Positions 48,684 to 56,445 of a stretch of 64,000 bases of DNA are shown one piece after another (within the stretch, counting starts at the first letter, position 1; the number at the start of each line of letters is the position of its first letter). The stretch lies in NCBI RefSeq assembly GCF_003002095.1, contig NZ_PVZC01000001.1, forward strand, positions 124,001-188,000, written 5' to 3'. This stretch comes from Allonocardiopsis opalescens. Its GTDB lineage: Bacteria; Actinomycetota; Actinomycetes; Streptosporangiales; Streptosporangiaceae. The translations under genes and the position numbers were made by a program. The notes under the pieces are model-generated. The model saw only the letters and a program-made list of their open reading frames with translations. It had not been told where the DNA came from and did not search any database.

Positions 48684-49085
48684 CTAGCCCTGGTGCCGGT
48701 AGTCCGCCGCCCACCACAGCACGATCCGGTCCTGCTGCGGCCCGGACCTGGGCGGAGGCGTGCCGGCCTCGTCGGCCCACCACGCCCCGGCCGCCAGGAC
48801 CTGCGCGTACGCGCCCCGGGCCGTGAGCAGGTGCGCCAGGACGGCGAGCCCGGCCAGCTGCGTTCCCACGGTGGGGCCGGTCATCACGGCCCGCACTGCT
48901 TCGCGGGCGTCGTCGGCCAGGGCGGGATCGCCCTGCGGGAGCGGCGACCCGGAGCCGATGCCGGGCCCGGCCGCGTCGAGCAGCTCGTCCAGCCGCCGGG
49001 CCAGCCCGGTGAGACCGGGCCGGTCTCCTTCGGCTCCGGCGGTGAGCAGCTCGATCAGCCGCCGCGCGAACTCGTCGCTGCCCAT
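48684..49085 (-). CDS. Hypothetical protein
   Basis: 133 residues from ATG 49085 behind GGGAGG. All-helical with Ala/Leu/Arg repeats (MGSDEFARRLIELLTAGAEG) and a C-terminal IVLWWAADYRHQG. No domain recognised. Codon usage is like the neighbours. Confidence 0.55.
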   Translation of the reverse strand: MGSDEFARRLIELLTAGAEGDRPGLTGLARRLDELLDAAGPGIGSGSPLPQGDPALADDAREAVRAVMTGPTVGTQLAGLAVLAHLLTARGAYAQVLAAGAWWADEAGTPPPRSGPQQDRIVLWWAADYRHQG

Positions 49086-49173
49086 GCCCGCACCTCCCGT
49101 CCGGTCTGAGCGATCACGCGGCCGCGCCGTGGCCGGGCCGCTCGGCCCGGCCACGGCGCGGCGCCGCGACGGC

Positions 49174-49458
49174 TCAGCCCTGCTCCGCGCACCCGGTGGC
49201 GTCGACGCTTCCGTCGTCGTTCCGAGTGATGTCGGCGCAGTCGTAGGCCGCGGCCTCGCTGATGATGAAGAGCCGCCCCGACCCGGTTCCCTCGCCCTGG
49301 CACAGGATCGCGCGGATGCCGTCCTCGGTGGGGAACTCCGCGAGCACGCACTCGTACTGGGTGCGCGCGTGCGCGGGCGTGCCCAGCCCCCATACCAGCG
49401 CCGCCGCCGCGGCGGCCGTGCCCAGCACCCGCACCGCGGTCCCGGTGGTGATCCCCAT
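49174..49458 (-). CDS. Small secreted protein
   Basis: 94 residues from ATG 49458 behind GGAGAGG. Signal peptide TGTAVRVLGTAAAAAALVWG with a probable cut after AHA. The mature part is about 63 residues with four cysteines (YECVLAEF, AILCQGEG, YDCADITR, TGCAEQG), suggesting two disulfides. Function unknown. Confidence 0.65.
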   Translation of the reverse strand: MGITTGTAVRVLGTAAAAAALVWGLGTPAHARTQYECVLAEFPTEDGIRAILCQGEGTGSGRLFIISEAAAYDCADITRNDDGSVDATGCAEQG

Positions 49459-49618
49459 GCCGTGTCCTCTCCTACGGGGCGCCGCCCCGCGCCCCCGTGG
49501 CGCGGGGACCGGCCGCCCACGGCGGCACTTCCCGGCGCGGAGCCCCCTCCCACACCGGCCACCGGTTCGCGACGGGTTCTTGACCGACCCCGGACCCGTG
49601 CCTGGGGGACGCCCGCGG

Positions 49619-49753
49619 CTACGGGGCGGTGACCCAGTCACCGTGCCGCATCGCGGCGCGCAGGGAGAGCCCGTCGTCGAGCGCGACCAGGTCGGCGGGG
49701 CGGCCGGCCTCAAGCGAGCGGAGCCGGTAGGTGCCGTCGCCGAGACCGGCCGC
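49619..49753 (-). pseudogene. nagA 3'-end remnant with internal deletion
   Basis: Read leftward: AAGLGDGTYRL joined to RSLEAGRPADLVALDDGLSL and ending RHGDWVTAP-stop. The same blocks in intact nagA (54321) are about 60 residues apart (AAGLGDGAYRL ... GSLEAGRPADLVVLDDDLAL ... RRGSWIIAP). The nucleotide match spans the stop codon (CTACGG...). It marks the left edge of the accessory block. Confidence 0.8.
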
Positions 49754-49773
49754 GGGTGGCCGTGGTGGGTGGG

Positions 49774-50139
49774 TCAGTCGAGTGTTCCGATGGTGATGTG
49801 GACGGCTCGCTGGTCGATGAGTTGGGCGCCGGGTGGCAGGGGGGTGTCGTGCTGGCTGGGGTACAGGACGCGGACCCAGACGGGGGTTTTGGTGTTGTGG
49901 CAGAAGGCGTGGTTGTCGGCGAGCCAGTCGATGAGTTCGGTCCAGATGTCGGTGCTGTGGCACAGGCAGGGGATGACGCTTACGTCGGGCTGCTTGAACA
50001 GGTGGATGTCGGCGAAGCGGTCGAGTACGACGCCGTGCTTGTCGGGGGTTCCGCCCTGGATGATCTGGATCCTGTTCCACCAGGCGCCTTTGGGGTCGCC
50101 CAGGTCGGGTGTGCCGTAGGTGTCGTTGAGGATGCTCAT
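49774..50139 (-). CDS. Hypothetical protein, coupled to the BldC-like gene
   Basis: 121 residues from ATG 50139, whose ATG overlaps the stop of the upstream gene (ATGA). It contains Trp/Asp-rich strands (PKGAWWNRIQIIQGGTPDKH), VIPCLCHSTDIWTELIDWL and a final VHITIGTLD. No family recognised. Last gene of the leftward group at the island edge. Confidence 0.65.
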   Translation of the reverse strand: MSILNDTYGTPDLGDPKGAWWNRIQIIQGGTPDKHGVVLDRFADIHLFKQPDVSVIPCLCHSTDIWTELIDWLADNHAFCHNTKTPVWVRVLYPSQHDTPLPPGAQLIDQRAVHITIGTLD

Positions 50140-50564
50140 TGGGGGGTTCCTTCCTCGTTGTCGGAGTTTTCTGCTGGTTGGCCGTGGTGGTCGGGGGGCG
50201 GTGCTTCGTCGTCGGCGGTCTGCTGGTCGAGCAGGGCGCGCACGTCGTCGGCCGAGTAGCGGCGGTGGCCGCCCAGGGTGCGGAGGTAGGTCAGGCGGCC
50301 CTGGCGGGCCCAGCTGGTGACGGTCTTGGGGTGGACGCGGAACAGGTGGGCGACCTCCTGGGCGGTCATCAGCTCGGGCAACTCGCCGCTCAGCTCTTCG
50401 GGCAGCGGCGGGTGCTCGGGGAGTCTGGCGGGGTCGAAGTAGTAGTGGCCGCTGACGTGCACGGCGAAGACCTCGCCGGTCTCGGCCATCTCCTTCAGGT
50501 CCTCGGGGGTTCGGCCGGTCAGGCGGGCGGCCTCGCCCAGCGGGACCATGGCGGGTACGGGCAT
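50136..50564 (-). CDS. BldC-like MerR-type DNA-binding protein with an extra N-terminal domain
   Basis: 142 residues from ATG 50564. The C-terminal half ELMTAQEVAHLFRVHPKTVT and SWARQGRLTYLRTLGGHRRY closely follows the BldC developmental regulator of Streptomyces (wHTH with GGHRRY wing). The N-terminal half (MVPLGEAARLTGRTPEDLKE, HVSGHYYFDPARLPE) looks like a second, excisionase-type HTH. BldC itself is about 70 residues, so this is a fused variant. A tail rich in Asp/Glu/Pro ends the protein. Confidence 0.8.
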   Translation of the reverse strand: MPVPAMVPLGEAARLTGRTPEDLKEMAETGEVFAVHVSGHYYFDPARLPEHPPLPEELSGELPELMTAQEVAHLFRVHPKTVTSWARQGRLTYLRTLGGHRRYSADDVRALLDQQTADDEAPPPDHHGQPAENSDNEEGTPQ

Positions 50565-50722
50565 GCGGGGTTCCTGGGGTCGGGCGTGCGGGGGACGCCG
50601 GAGCGAGCGGGTGAATGGTGTGGTGGTCCCGGCCGCGGGGGGAGCCTCCCCCTCGGGCCGCGCCGTCCCCGTTTTGGGGCGGGACGGGGCGGTCGGCCGC
50701 TCGACCCTCGCGGCCGGGACGA

Positions 50723-51184
50723 TCAGGACCGGCCGGACGCGTGCGGCGGCACCGGCCAGTGGAGTTCGAAGTGGATGGTGCGTCCGGTGGGGTCGGCGCG
50801 GTCGCCGTAGGCGTCGGCGAGTTCGGTGATGAGGGCGAGGCCCCGGCCGCTGACTTCTTCGGGGCCGCTCATGATGTAGCGGGGGCGGGATCCGGTGCGG
50901 CTGCCCGCGTCGTCGCACTCAACTCGTAGGCGTCCCGGGCCGCACCGCACCCGCAGCACGAACCGGCCACCCGGATGACCGGAGTCGGTGTGCGTGAGGG
51001 CGTTGGTCGCCACCTCCGACACCAGCAGCACAGCGGTGTCGGCAATGTCAGCGGGGGCGGTTTCGATTTCGAGAACCTGACGCACCCAGCGCCGCGCCTC
51101 GGCCACCGCCGCGGGAGCCCCCGGAAACGTCCGCACCGGCACGACCCCGTGCAGCAGCGCCACCGCACCGCCCACCGCGATCAC
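50723..51184 (-). CDS. Anti-sigma-type ATP-binding protein (HATPase_c_2)
   Basis: 153 residues from GTG 51184. GHKL ATPase of the RsbW/SpoIIAB type: VLLVSEVATNALTHTDS (N box), LRVECDDAGS (G1) and GRGLALITELADAYG (G2). These bind and inhibit sigma factors or act as regulatory kinases; no sigma or antagonist gene adjoins it. Its GTG overlaps the stop of the gene upstream (GTGA). Confidence 0.85.
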   Translation of the reverse strand: MIAVGGAVALLHGVVPVRTFPGAPAAVAEARRWVRQVLEIETAPADIADTAVLLVSEVATNALTHTDSGHPGGRFVLRVRCGPGRLRVECDDAGSRTGSRPRYIMSGPEEVSGRGLALITELADAYGDRADPTGRTIHFELHWPVPPHASGRS

Positions 51185-51474
51185 CGGACCCCCACCCCAA
51201 CCGGTGTCCCCAGTCCCTCGCGCTGCGCCGAAGCGGTCGCCCGCTCATGCGCCACCAGGTAGGGGCGCACCATGGCCGGACGGCCCTGCGAGATGTGATG
51301 GTCCAACGGGAGCCATTCGGTGGTCTCGCCAATGCCGATACGACGGGCGACCGGCGGCCATGCGCACGTGCAATCCGGCACCACATGCCGCACGGACCGC
51401 TTGTGCGGGCCGCCAGAGCCGACCGACGCCGCAAAGGCGCGACCATGTCGGATAAGTCGGCGGATAATGCTCAC
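51181..51474 (-). CDS. Small conserved-looking protein paired with the anti-sigma-type ATPase
   Basis: 97 residues from GTG 51474 (VSIIRRLIRHGRAFAASVGS), with GAGGAG eight to nine bases upstream. The C-terminal WLPLDHHISQGRPAMVRPYL-VAHERA pattern recurs, as I recall, in small actinomycete proteins beside HATPase genes. It contains two cysteines (PDCTCAW). Function unknown. Confidence 0.6.
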   Translation of the reverse strand: MSIIRRLIRHGRAFAASVGSGGPHKRSVRHVVPDCTCAWPPVARRIGIGETTEWLPLDHHISQGRPAMVRPYLVAHERATASAQREGLGTPVGVGVR

Positions 51475-51483
51475 TTTCACCAC

Positions 51484-51819
51484 TCCTCTAGCTTGGTTGG
51501 TGGCCACGCCCCCGGACGGCGCAGCCGTCGTGAGGGTCCGATTTTGTGGTCAATCTGTGGTCAGTGGACAGGAAGTTCCAATGCGATCATGCTGCTGAAC
51601 AGGCAGTCGGGGACTTGGGCGCTTCCATGCGTTGGGTCGGCGCTACTGCATAGCCACCATGGACACCAGGGCCACTACCTTTCGATTCGTATGTCCGATG
51701 GCTCTGAGGCTTGCATGTCACCACAGAACCACGCTAGTTCTTGCCCGGTTGTGTGTGATCATGCGAGATGATGTGTCGTACTGTGGTCTTCTGTGCGATC
51801 TTGTGGCAGCATCGACACC
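51484..51819. other. Divergent intergenic region with repeated TGTGGTC
   Basis: About 335 bases, less GC-rich than the surroundings. TGTGGTCA occurs at 51545 and 51556 and TGTGGTC at 51782; complementary ACCACA lies near 51720. These may be binding sites of the XRE regulator. No gene is seen. Confidence 0.45.
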
Positions 51820-52647
51820 ATGACGCGTAGCCCCTCACCGCACCTTGAACCGTTCCGCCAGGAGTTGCGGCGCCTGCGCCAAGAGCAGAAGATGACGCAG
51901 AAGCAATTGGGTGACTTGATTGGTATCAGCGATAGCCTCATCGGGATGATCGAGCGTGGCGAGCGGGTTCCCAAAACGGATGACCTTGCTAAAGCTTTCG
52001 ACAGGGCGCTCGACGCGAAGGGGAGCCTTCTGCAACTCTGGCCTGATACGCAAAAGGCCGAATTGCGATACCCGAAATATGCAGAATCCTTCTTCGATGC
52101 GATGCGTCATGCGAGCATCATGCGGGTGTATCACCCGACCCTGATACCTGGCGTACTCCAAACCCAGGAATATGCGCGCACAATCATCAGGGCGGCAAAC
52201 ACCATCTCTGATGATGAGACCATTGACGACCTCGTATTCGCGCGAATGGAGCGGCGGAAGGAAGTGGTCACCGAGTCGCGGCGTCCGGTTATCTGGGTCA
52301 TCCTTGATGAGGGGGCGATCTGGCGGATGCGGGACGACCCGGGTATCCTGCGTGGGCAAGTGAGACTGCTGATCGACCTCGTTGAGTCGGGACGTATCGA
52401 ATTGCAGACAGTTCCGACGGGGGTTGGTATCCGACGACATCCGGGACTGTCCGGGCCGTTTACCATCCTGTCATTCAAGGACGCAAGCGACACTGTATAT
52501 GTGGAAGGCGTGGGTAGTGGAAGCTTGATCAGTAAGCGTGAAACAGTCGAAGAAATATCTTTCAAGTTCGGGAAGCTGCAAGCTGTTGCGCTCCCTGTTG
52601 ACCAATCGCTGAAGCTTCTTCACGGCATCATCAAGGAGAACGAATGA
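51820..52647 (+). CDS. XRE-family regulator with DUF5753 (Scr1-type)
   Basis: 275 residues from ATG 51820. HTH LRRLRQEQKMTQKQLGDLIG with ISDSLIGMIERGERVPK, followed by the DUF5753 domain (VYHPTLIPGVLQTQEYARTI, ILDEGAIWRM, LQTVPTG). This regulator class almost always precedes a DUF397 gene; the pair resembles a toxin-antitoxin-like or morphogenetic switch (BldB/WhiJ-type) in Streptomyces. No SD is visible. GC content is clearly lower than the neighbours. Its stop overlaps the next ATG. Confidence 0.92.
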   Translation: MTRSPSPHLEPFRQELRRLRQEQKMTQKQLGDLIGISDSLIGMIERGERVPKTDDLAKAFDRALDAKGSLLQLWPDTQKAELRYPKYAESFFDAMRHASIMRVYHPTLIPGVLQTQEYARTIIRAANTISDDETIDDLVFARMERRKEVVTESRRPVIWVILDEGAIWRMRDDPGILRGQVRLLIDLVESGRIELQTVPTGVGIRRHPGLSGPFTILSFKDASDTVYVEGVGSGSLISKRETVEEISFKFGKLQAVALPVDQSLKLLHGIIKENE

Positions 52648-52820
52648 CCACCGGATGGCGGAAGTCGTCATACAGCAACCAAGAGGGCGGCGACTGTGTT
52701 GAGGTGAAGACGGGGCCTGGTGTGCTGGTTCGGGACTCCAAGAACCCTGACCAGCCGCACCTTTCCTTCACCGTGGAACAGTGGAGCGCATTTGTCGCGA
52801 CCGTTAAGGCCAGCGACTGA
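52644..52820 (+). CDS. DUF397 protein, partner of the XRE regulator
   Basis: 58 residues from ATG 52644 (ATGA overlap with the regulator). WRKSSYSNQEGGDCVEVKTG, LVRDSKNPDQPHLSFTVEQW and SAFVATVKASD are the full DUF397 signature. The family is small, acidic and cytosolic, working with the XRE protein. A GC hairpin follows. Confidence 0.9.
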   Translation: MTTGWRKSSYSNQEGGDCVEVKTGPGVLVRDSKNPDQPHLSFTVEQWSAFVATVKASD

Positions 52821-52833
52821 ACCAGATGCACCG

Positions 52834-52863
52834 AGGGCCGGGCTTCACTCGGAGTCCGGCCCT
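52834..52863 (+). terminator. Hairpin after the DUF397 gene
   Basis: AGGGCCGG / CCGGCCCT, 8-bp perfect stem around a 14-base loop that includes an inner ACTCGGAGT. Confidence 0.5.
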
Positions 52864-52884
52864 GAGTGACACCGGAGGACCCCC

Positions 52885-53583
52885 ATGGTCGTGACGAGGC
52901 TTCCTGAGGTATTGCGCCGTGATGTGCTGACGCTTTGGGAGTACCACCGGATCGACAGTGACCTGCGGCCGGTGGATGTAGGGATCGGTCTGGGCAGCCA
53001 CGATCCCGGGGTGGCCGTCCACGCCGCCGACCTCTACCGGCGCGGGCTGTTCCCGCTGCTCGTGTTCACCGGGGCCAACGCACCGACCACGGTGGAGCGG
53101 TTTCCGCGCGGTGAGGCAGTCCACTACCGGGAGATCGCCTTGGAGCACGGGGTGCCCGACCATGCGATCCGGGTGGAGCCCAAGGCGACGAACACCGGGG
53201 AGAACCTCGCCTTCACCCGCGAACTCCTGGAGCGGGAGGGCGTCACCGTCACCTCGGCGATCCTGATCAGCCGTCCGTACCAGCAGCGGCGGGCGCTGGC
53301 GACGATGCTGAAGATCTGGCCCGGCGTGGACACGCTGTGCTCCGCCCGCCCCCAACCCCTGGACGACTACATCGCGAGCATTGGGGACACCGACCGCGTC
53401 ATCAACATGCTGGTCGGCGACACCCAGCGCATCGAGCTCTACGCCCGCAAGGGCTTCGCCGCCCCTCAACCCATCCCCGACACCGTACGCACCGCCTACC
53501 AACGACTGGTCGCGGCCGGATACGCCACACGACTCATTCCCGACCAACCAGCGCTCGACGTTCCCGCGCATCGCCCAGGATGA
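52885..53583 (+). CDS. YdcF-family (DUF218) protein
   Basis: 232 residues from ATG 52885. The DUF218 pattern is clear: VGIGLGSHDPGVAVHAADLY, VFTGANAPTTVERFPRGEA, AIRVEPKATNTGENLAFTRE and ILISRPYQQRRALATM. No membrane segment, unlike the envelope members. Role unknown; DUF218 proteins are linked to envelope or vancomycin phenotypes elsewhere. It sits inside the DUF397-rich block. Confidence 0.85.
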   Translation: MVVTRLPEVLRRDVLTLWEYHRIDSDLRPVDVGIGLGSHDPGVAVHAADLYRRGLFPLLVFTGANAPTTVERFPRGEAVHYREIALEHGVPDHAIRVEPKATNTGENLAFTRELLEREGVTVTSAILISRPYQQRRALATMLKIWPGVDTLCSARPQPLDDYIASIGDTDRVINMLVGDTQRIELYARKGFAAPQPIPDTVRTAYQRLVAAGYATRLIPDQPALDVPAHRPG

Positions 53584-53702
53584 CGCCCGGAACGTCCGTG
53601 AGAACTCCGACCGATACCAAGAACCTCCAGGCGGAGCACATCACCATGAGCGCCCCTGAGTGGAACGCCTTCGTCCGCGCCATCCGCGACGACGCGCTCT
53701 GA
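53580..53702 (+). pseudogene. Truncated DUF397 (C-terminal half only)
   Basis: A 40-codon frame from ATG 53580 (overlapping the YdcF stop as ATGA). TDTKNLQAEHITMSAPEWNA with FVRAIRDDAL equals the C-terminal half of DUF397 (compare TKNPQADYLTFDRTEWSVFI at 53833). The WxKSSYS half is absent, so it is a remnant or a minimal form. Confidence 0.7.
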
Positions 53703-53832
53703 TCTCACGGGGTTCAGGCTCCCACGCGGCGCCCGGGCAGTCAGCCGGGGGCCGCGCCGCTTCCGCACAGGGCATTGACCCCGGGCCCGTCTCCGTCGTC
53801 TCATCGAGACAGTCCGGCAAGGAGGCATAGCG

Positions 53833-54015
53833 ATGGCTGAAGCCGTCTGGCACAAGTCCAGCTACAGCAATCAAAGCGGAAGCTGCGTCGAAGTCCGGAC
53901 GTCCGCCGATCAGGCCGACGTGCGCGACACCAAGAACCCCCAGGCCGACTACCTCACGTTCGACAGAACGGAATGGTCGGTCTTCATCCGTGCCGTCCAG
54001 AGCGACACCCTGTAG
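53833..54015 (+). CDS. DUF397 protein
   Basis: 60 residues from ATG 53833 after AAGGAGG. MAEAVWHKSSYSNQSGSCVE, DVRDTKNPQADYLTFDRTEW and SVFIRAVQSDTL: complete domain. No XRE gene of its own, so it is an orphan or an alternative partner of the regulator at 51820. Confidence 0.85.
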   Translation: MAEAVWHKSSYSNQSGSCVEVRTSADQADVRDTKNPQADYLTFDRTEWSVFIRAVQSDTL

Positions 54016-54092
54016 TACCCGTGCAGTCTGTCCCTGGCCGGGTAGGCCAGGGATCGCCCTTGCGAACCACGGTCAGGAAGCAGGTGGTTGAC

Positions 54093-54419
54093 ATGAGTGA
54101 GTGGCACAGGTCCAGCTACAGCAGTGGCCAGGGCGGCGAATGCATCGAGGTGAAGTACGGAACTGACGTGCTGGTCCGGGACTCCAAGAACCCCGAACAA
54201 CCGCACCTCTCCTTCACCGCGGATCAGTGGAGCGCATTTGTCACGGCCGTTAAGGACGGCGATCGAACCAGATGCGCCAAGAACCGGTCTTCACTCGGAG
54301 TCCGGCCCTTCTCAACGCCGCTACGGCGCGATGATCCAAGAACCCCGCCGCATCACAGCACGCAAGGCAAGATCATCATCGAGCACGACCAGGTCAGCGG
54401 GGCGGCCGGCCTCCAATGA
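54093..54419 (+). CDS. DUF397 protein with C-terminal read-through extension
   Basis: 108 residues from ATG 54093. The first ~58 are DUF397 (MSEWHRSSYSSGQGGECIEV, LVRDSKNPEQPHLSFTADQW, SAFVTAVKDGD). The equivalent copy at 52644 ends GAC-TGA; here the same bases read GAT-CGA, so the stop is lost and about 46 junk-like residues follow, running antisense into the last 99 bases of nagA. The homology to 52644 continues past the old stop (AACCAGATGC, TCACTCGGAGTCCGGCCCT). Confidence 0.8.
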   Translation: MSEWHRSSYSSGQGGECIEVKYGTDVLVRDSKNPEQPHLSFTADQWSAFVTAVKDGDRTRCAKNRSSLGVRPFSTPLRRDDPRTPPHHSTQGKIIIEHDQVSGAAGLQ

Positions 54420-55466
54420 GCCAGCCCGGTCGGCCAGACCCACCGCGGCCGCCGGGGTGGGCGCGACCGAGCGCACCGCCTCGGGCAGTGCCAGCCCCAG
54501 CTCGTCCACAGCCCGGCGCAGCGCCTCGTGCAGCACGATCGTGCTGCCCGCGATGGCGCCGCCCTCGGCCAGGACCGCGACCCCGTCGCGCACCTCCACG
54601 TCCAGCGATCCGAGGCGGTAGGCGCCGTCACCCAGCCCGGCGGCGGCCATGGCGTCGGTGACGAAGGCGGTCCGGGCGGTGCCCGCGGCCTTGAGGGCGA
54701 GGCGCTGGACGGCGGAGTGGACGTGCACGCCGTCGTTGATCAGCTCGACCGTGACGCGGTCGTCGGTGAGCGCTGCCCCGATGGGGCCCGGCTCGCGGTG
54801 GTGCAGCGGGCGCATCGCGTTGAACAGGTGGGTGGCCACCCGGGCGCCCGCGTCGAAGGCGGCCCGCGCCTGGTCGTAGCCCGCCTCGGTGTGGCCGACG
54901 GCGACGGTGACGCCGTGGTCGGTGGCGACCCGGACGAACTCCAGCGCCCCGGGCAGCTCGGGCGCGACCGTGATCATCCTGATGTGGCCGCGCGCCGCCT
55001 TGACCAGGGCGAGCAACTCGTCGATGTCGGGATCGCGCAGCAGTGACGGCTCATGCGCCCCGCAGCGCGCCGCCGACAGGTACGGACCCTCCAGGTGGAT
55101 GCCGTCGACCACCCCGTCGTCGGCCAGTTCGGCCAGGACGGCGACCTCGCGCAGCAGGGTGTCGGGGGCGGCGGTGACCAGGCTCGCCACCAGGGTGGTC
55201 GTGCCGTGCTCCAGGTGCAGCCGCCGCGCGGCCACGGCCGCCTCGGGGTCGGCGCCGGGGAAGGAGCCGCCCGCGCCGCCGTGGCAGTGCACGTCGACCA
55301 GCCCGGGCAGCACCCAGCGGCCGCCGAGGTCGTGCGCGCCGGGCGCCGGAGCGGCGCCCTCGCCGTGGGCGGCGACCCGGCCGTCCCTGAGGCTCAGCCA
55401 GCCCTCGCGCACGCCGCCGTCGAGCACGATGCGTGCGTTGCTCAGCGTGATCTCGCCCTGCGCCAC
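54321..55466 (-). CDS. nagA: N-acetylglucosamine-6-phosphate deacetylase
   Basis: 381 residues from GTG 55466. Amidohydrolase fold: metal ligands H60/H62 in LVDVHCHGGAGGS, E126 in IHLEGPYLS, H192 in VGHTEAGYD, H213 in THLFNAM and catalytic D271 in VTDAMAAAGLGD. It deacetylates GlcNAc-6-P to GlcN-6-P, the step between the PTS and NagB-II. A DasR-like site lies 46 bases upstream. Its last ~40 codons have more A/T-ending codons than the rest, and a second nagA 3' end lies at 49619, so the end of the gene may have been exchanged. Confidence 0.94.
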   Translation of the reverse strand: MAQGEITLSNARIVLDGGVREGWLSLRDGRVAAHGEGAAPAPGAHDLGGRWVLPGLVDVHCHGGAGGSFPGADPEAAVAARRLHLEHGTTTLVASLVTAAPDTLLREVAVLAELADDGVVDGIHLEGPYLSAARCGAHEPSLLRDPDIDELLALVKAARGHIRMITVAPELPGALEFVRVATDHGVTVAVGHTEAGYDQARAAFDAGARVATHLFNAMRPLHHREPGPIGAALTDDRVTVELINDGVHVHSAVQRLALKAAGTARTAFVTDAMAAAGLGDGAYRLGSLDVEVRDGVAVLAEGGAIAGSTIVLHEALRRAVDELGLALPEAVRSVAPTPAAAVGLADRAGSLEAGRPADLVVLDDDLALRAVMRRGSWIIAP

Positions 55467-55915
55467 CGGATACCCCCGCCCTCGAACGGCCGCCGTCCCC
55501 TCCAGGATGCCACTGGTACAGACCAGTCGCCGTAGCCGGACCGGCCGCCCCGCCGGGTCGCCGAGATCACCGATATCGGGCGGGCCGGGCTGTTGACGCC
55601 GTTCGGCGGCCCGCCGCAAGATTGAGGCATGCGCACCGGTGTGCTCCTGGTAGCCCGCCTGCATGTCGATCTCCGGCAGCAGGCGAGTGCGCTGTGTCGT
55701 AGCTGAGTCGTCCCCCGCCCGCGCGCCGCGCCGCCGCAGCGGCCCCGCGCGCCCGCACCGGTCCCGTGGCCCCCGCGCCACCCGACGGCGGGACGCGTCC
55801 CGCCGAACCGCAGGCCCAGGCCGGCCCACAGCGCCGTGCGCCCCGGCCCTTTGGCGCCGCTTCCCGAGCCCGCCCAGCGATCCGGCTTCGCCACTCACAG
55901 ACCTGAGGAGTCCCC
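55467..55915. other. Intergenic region between nagA and the flavin reductase gene
   Basis: About 450 bases with the nagA promoter and dre-like site at the left and an AGGAG SD at the right. The remainder gives only Arg/Pro-rich shadows; no gene seen. Confidence 0.5.
55512..55527. promoter_or_regulatory. DasR-binding site (dre) upstream of nagA
   Basis: ACTGGTACAGACCAGT matches A[G/C]TGGTCTAGACCA[G/C]T at 14 of 16 positions and is a perfect dyad apart from the centre. It lies 46 bases before the nagA GTG, a fitting repressor position. Confidence 0.82.
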
Positions 55916-56434
55916 ATGACCCGCTTCACCGTGCTCGTCGGCGCACCCCAGCCGCGCTCGGCCACCTACGACGCCGCCGTGCTCGCGGCCGGCGCGCTGG
56001 CCGAGGCCGCGGGCATCCGCCCGGCCGACCGGGTGATCGACCTGGCCGAGTTCGGTGCCGGGCTGCTGGCCCCGGAGCCCGAGCCAGGGCTCGCCGAGGC
56101 GCTGCGCGCCGTCTCCGCCAGCGACTTCGTGCTGATCGCCACCCCCGCCGCCCAGGGCACCTACACGGGCCTGCTCAAGGTGTTCGTGGACCGGCTGCCC
56201 GAGCTGGGCCTGGGCGGCGCGCTCGCCCTGCCGCTGGCGGTGACCGCCGACCCGCGGCACGCCTTCGGCATCGAGAGCGACCTGCGCGCGCTGCTGGCCG
56301 AGCTGGGCGCCTACGTGCCCGCCGACGGCCTGGTGCTGGGCGCGGCCGAACTCGCCGACGCGGCCGCGCCGGTGCTCGCCTGGGCCCGGGCGGTGGCGCC
56401 CGACGTCAAGCCGCTGATGCTCTCGGCGGCCTGA
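55916..56434 (+). CDS. NADPH-dependent FMN reductase
   Basis: 172 residues from ATG 55916 after GAGGAG. Flavodoxin-like FMN_red fold: TVLVGAPQPRSATYDAAVLA (phosphate loop), FVLIATPAAQGTYTGLLKVF (flavin contact) and VDRLPELGLGGALALPLAV. Resembles the SsuE/MsuE group that supplies FMNH2 to two-component monooxygenases. None adjoins it, so partner unknown. Confidence 0.85.
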   Translation: MTRFTVLVGAPQPRSATYDAAVLAAGALAEAAGIRPADRVIDLAEFGAGLLAPEPEPGLAEALRAVSASDFVLIATPAAQGTYTGLLKVFVDRLPELGLGGALALPLAVTADPRHAFGIESDLRALLAELGAYVPADGLVLGAAELADAAAPVLAWARAVAPDVKPLMLSAA

Positions 56435-56445
56435 GGGGCCGCCGC

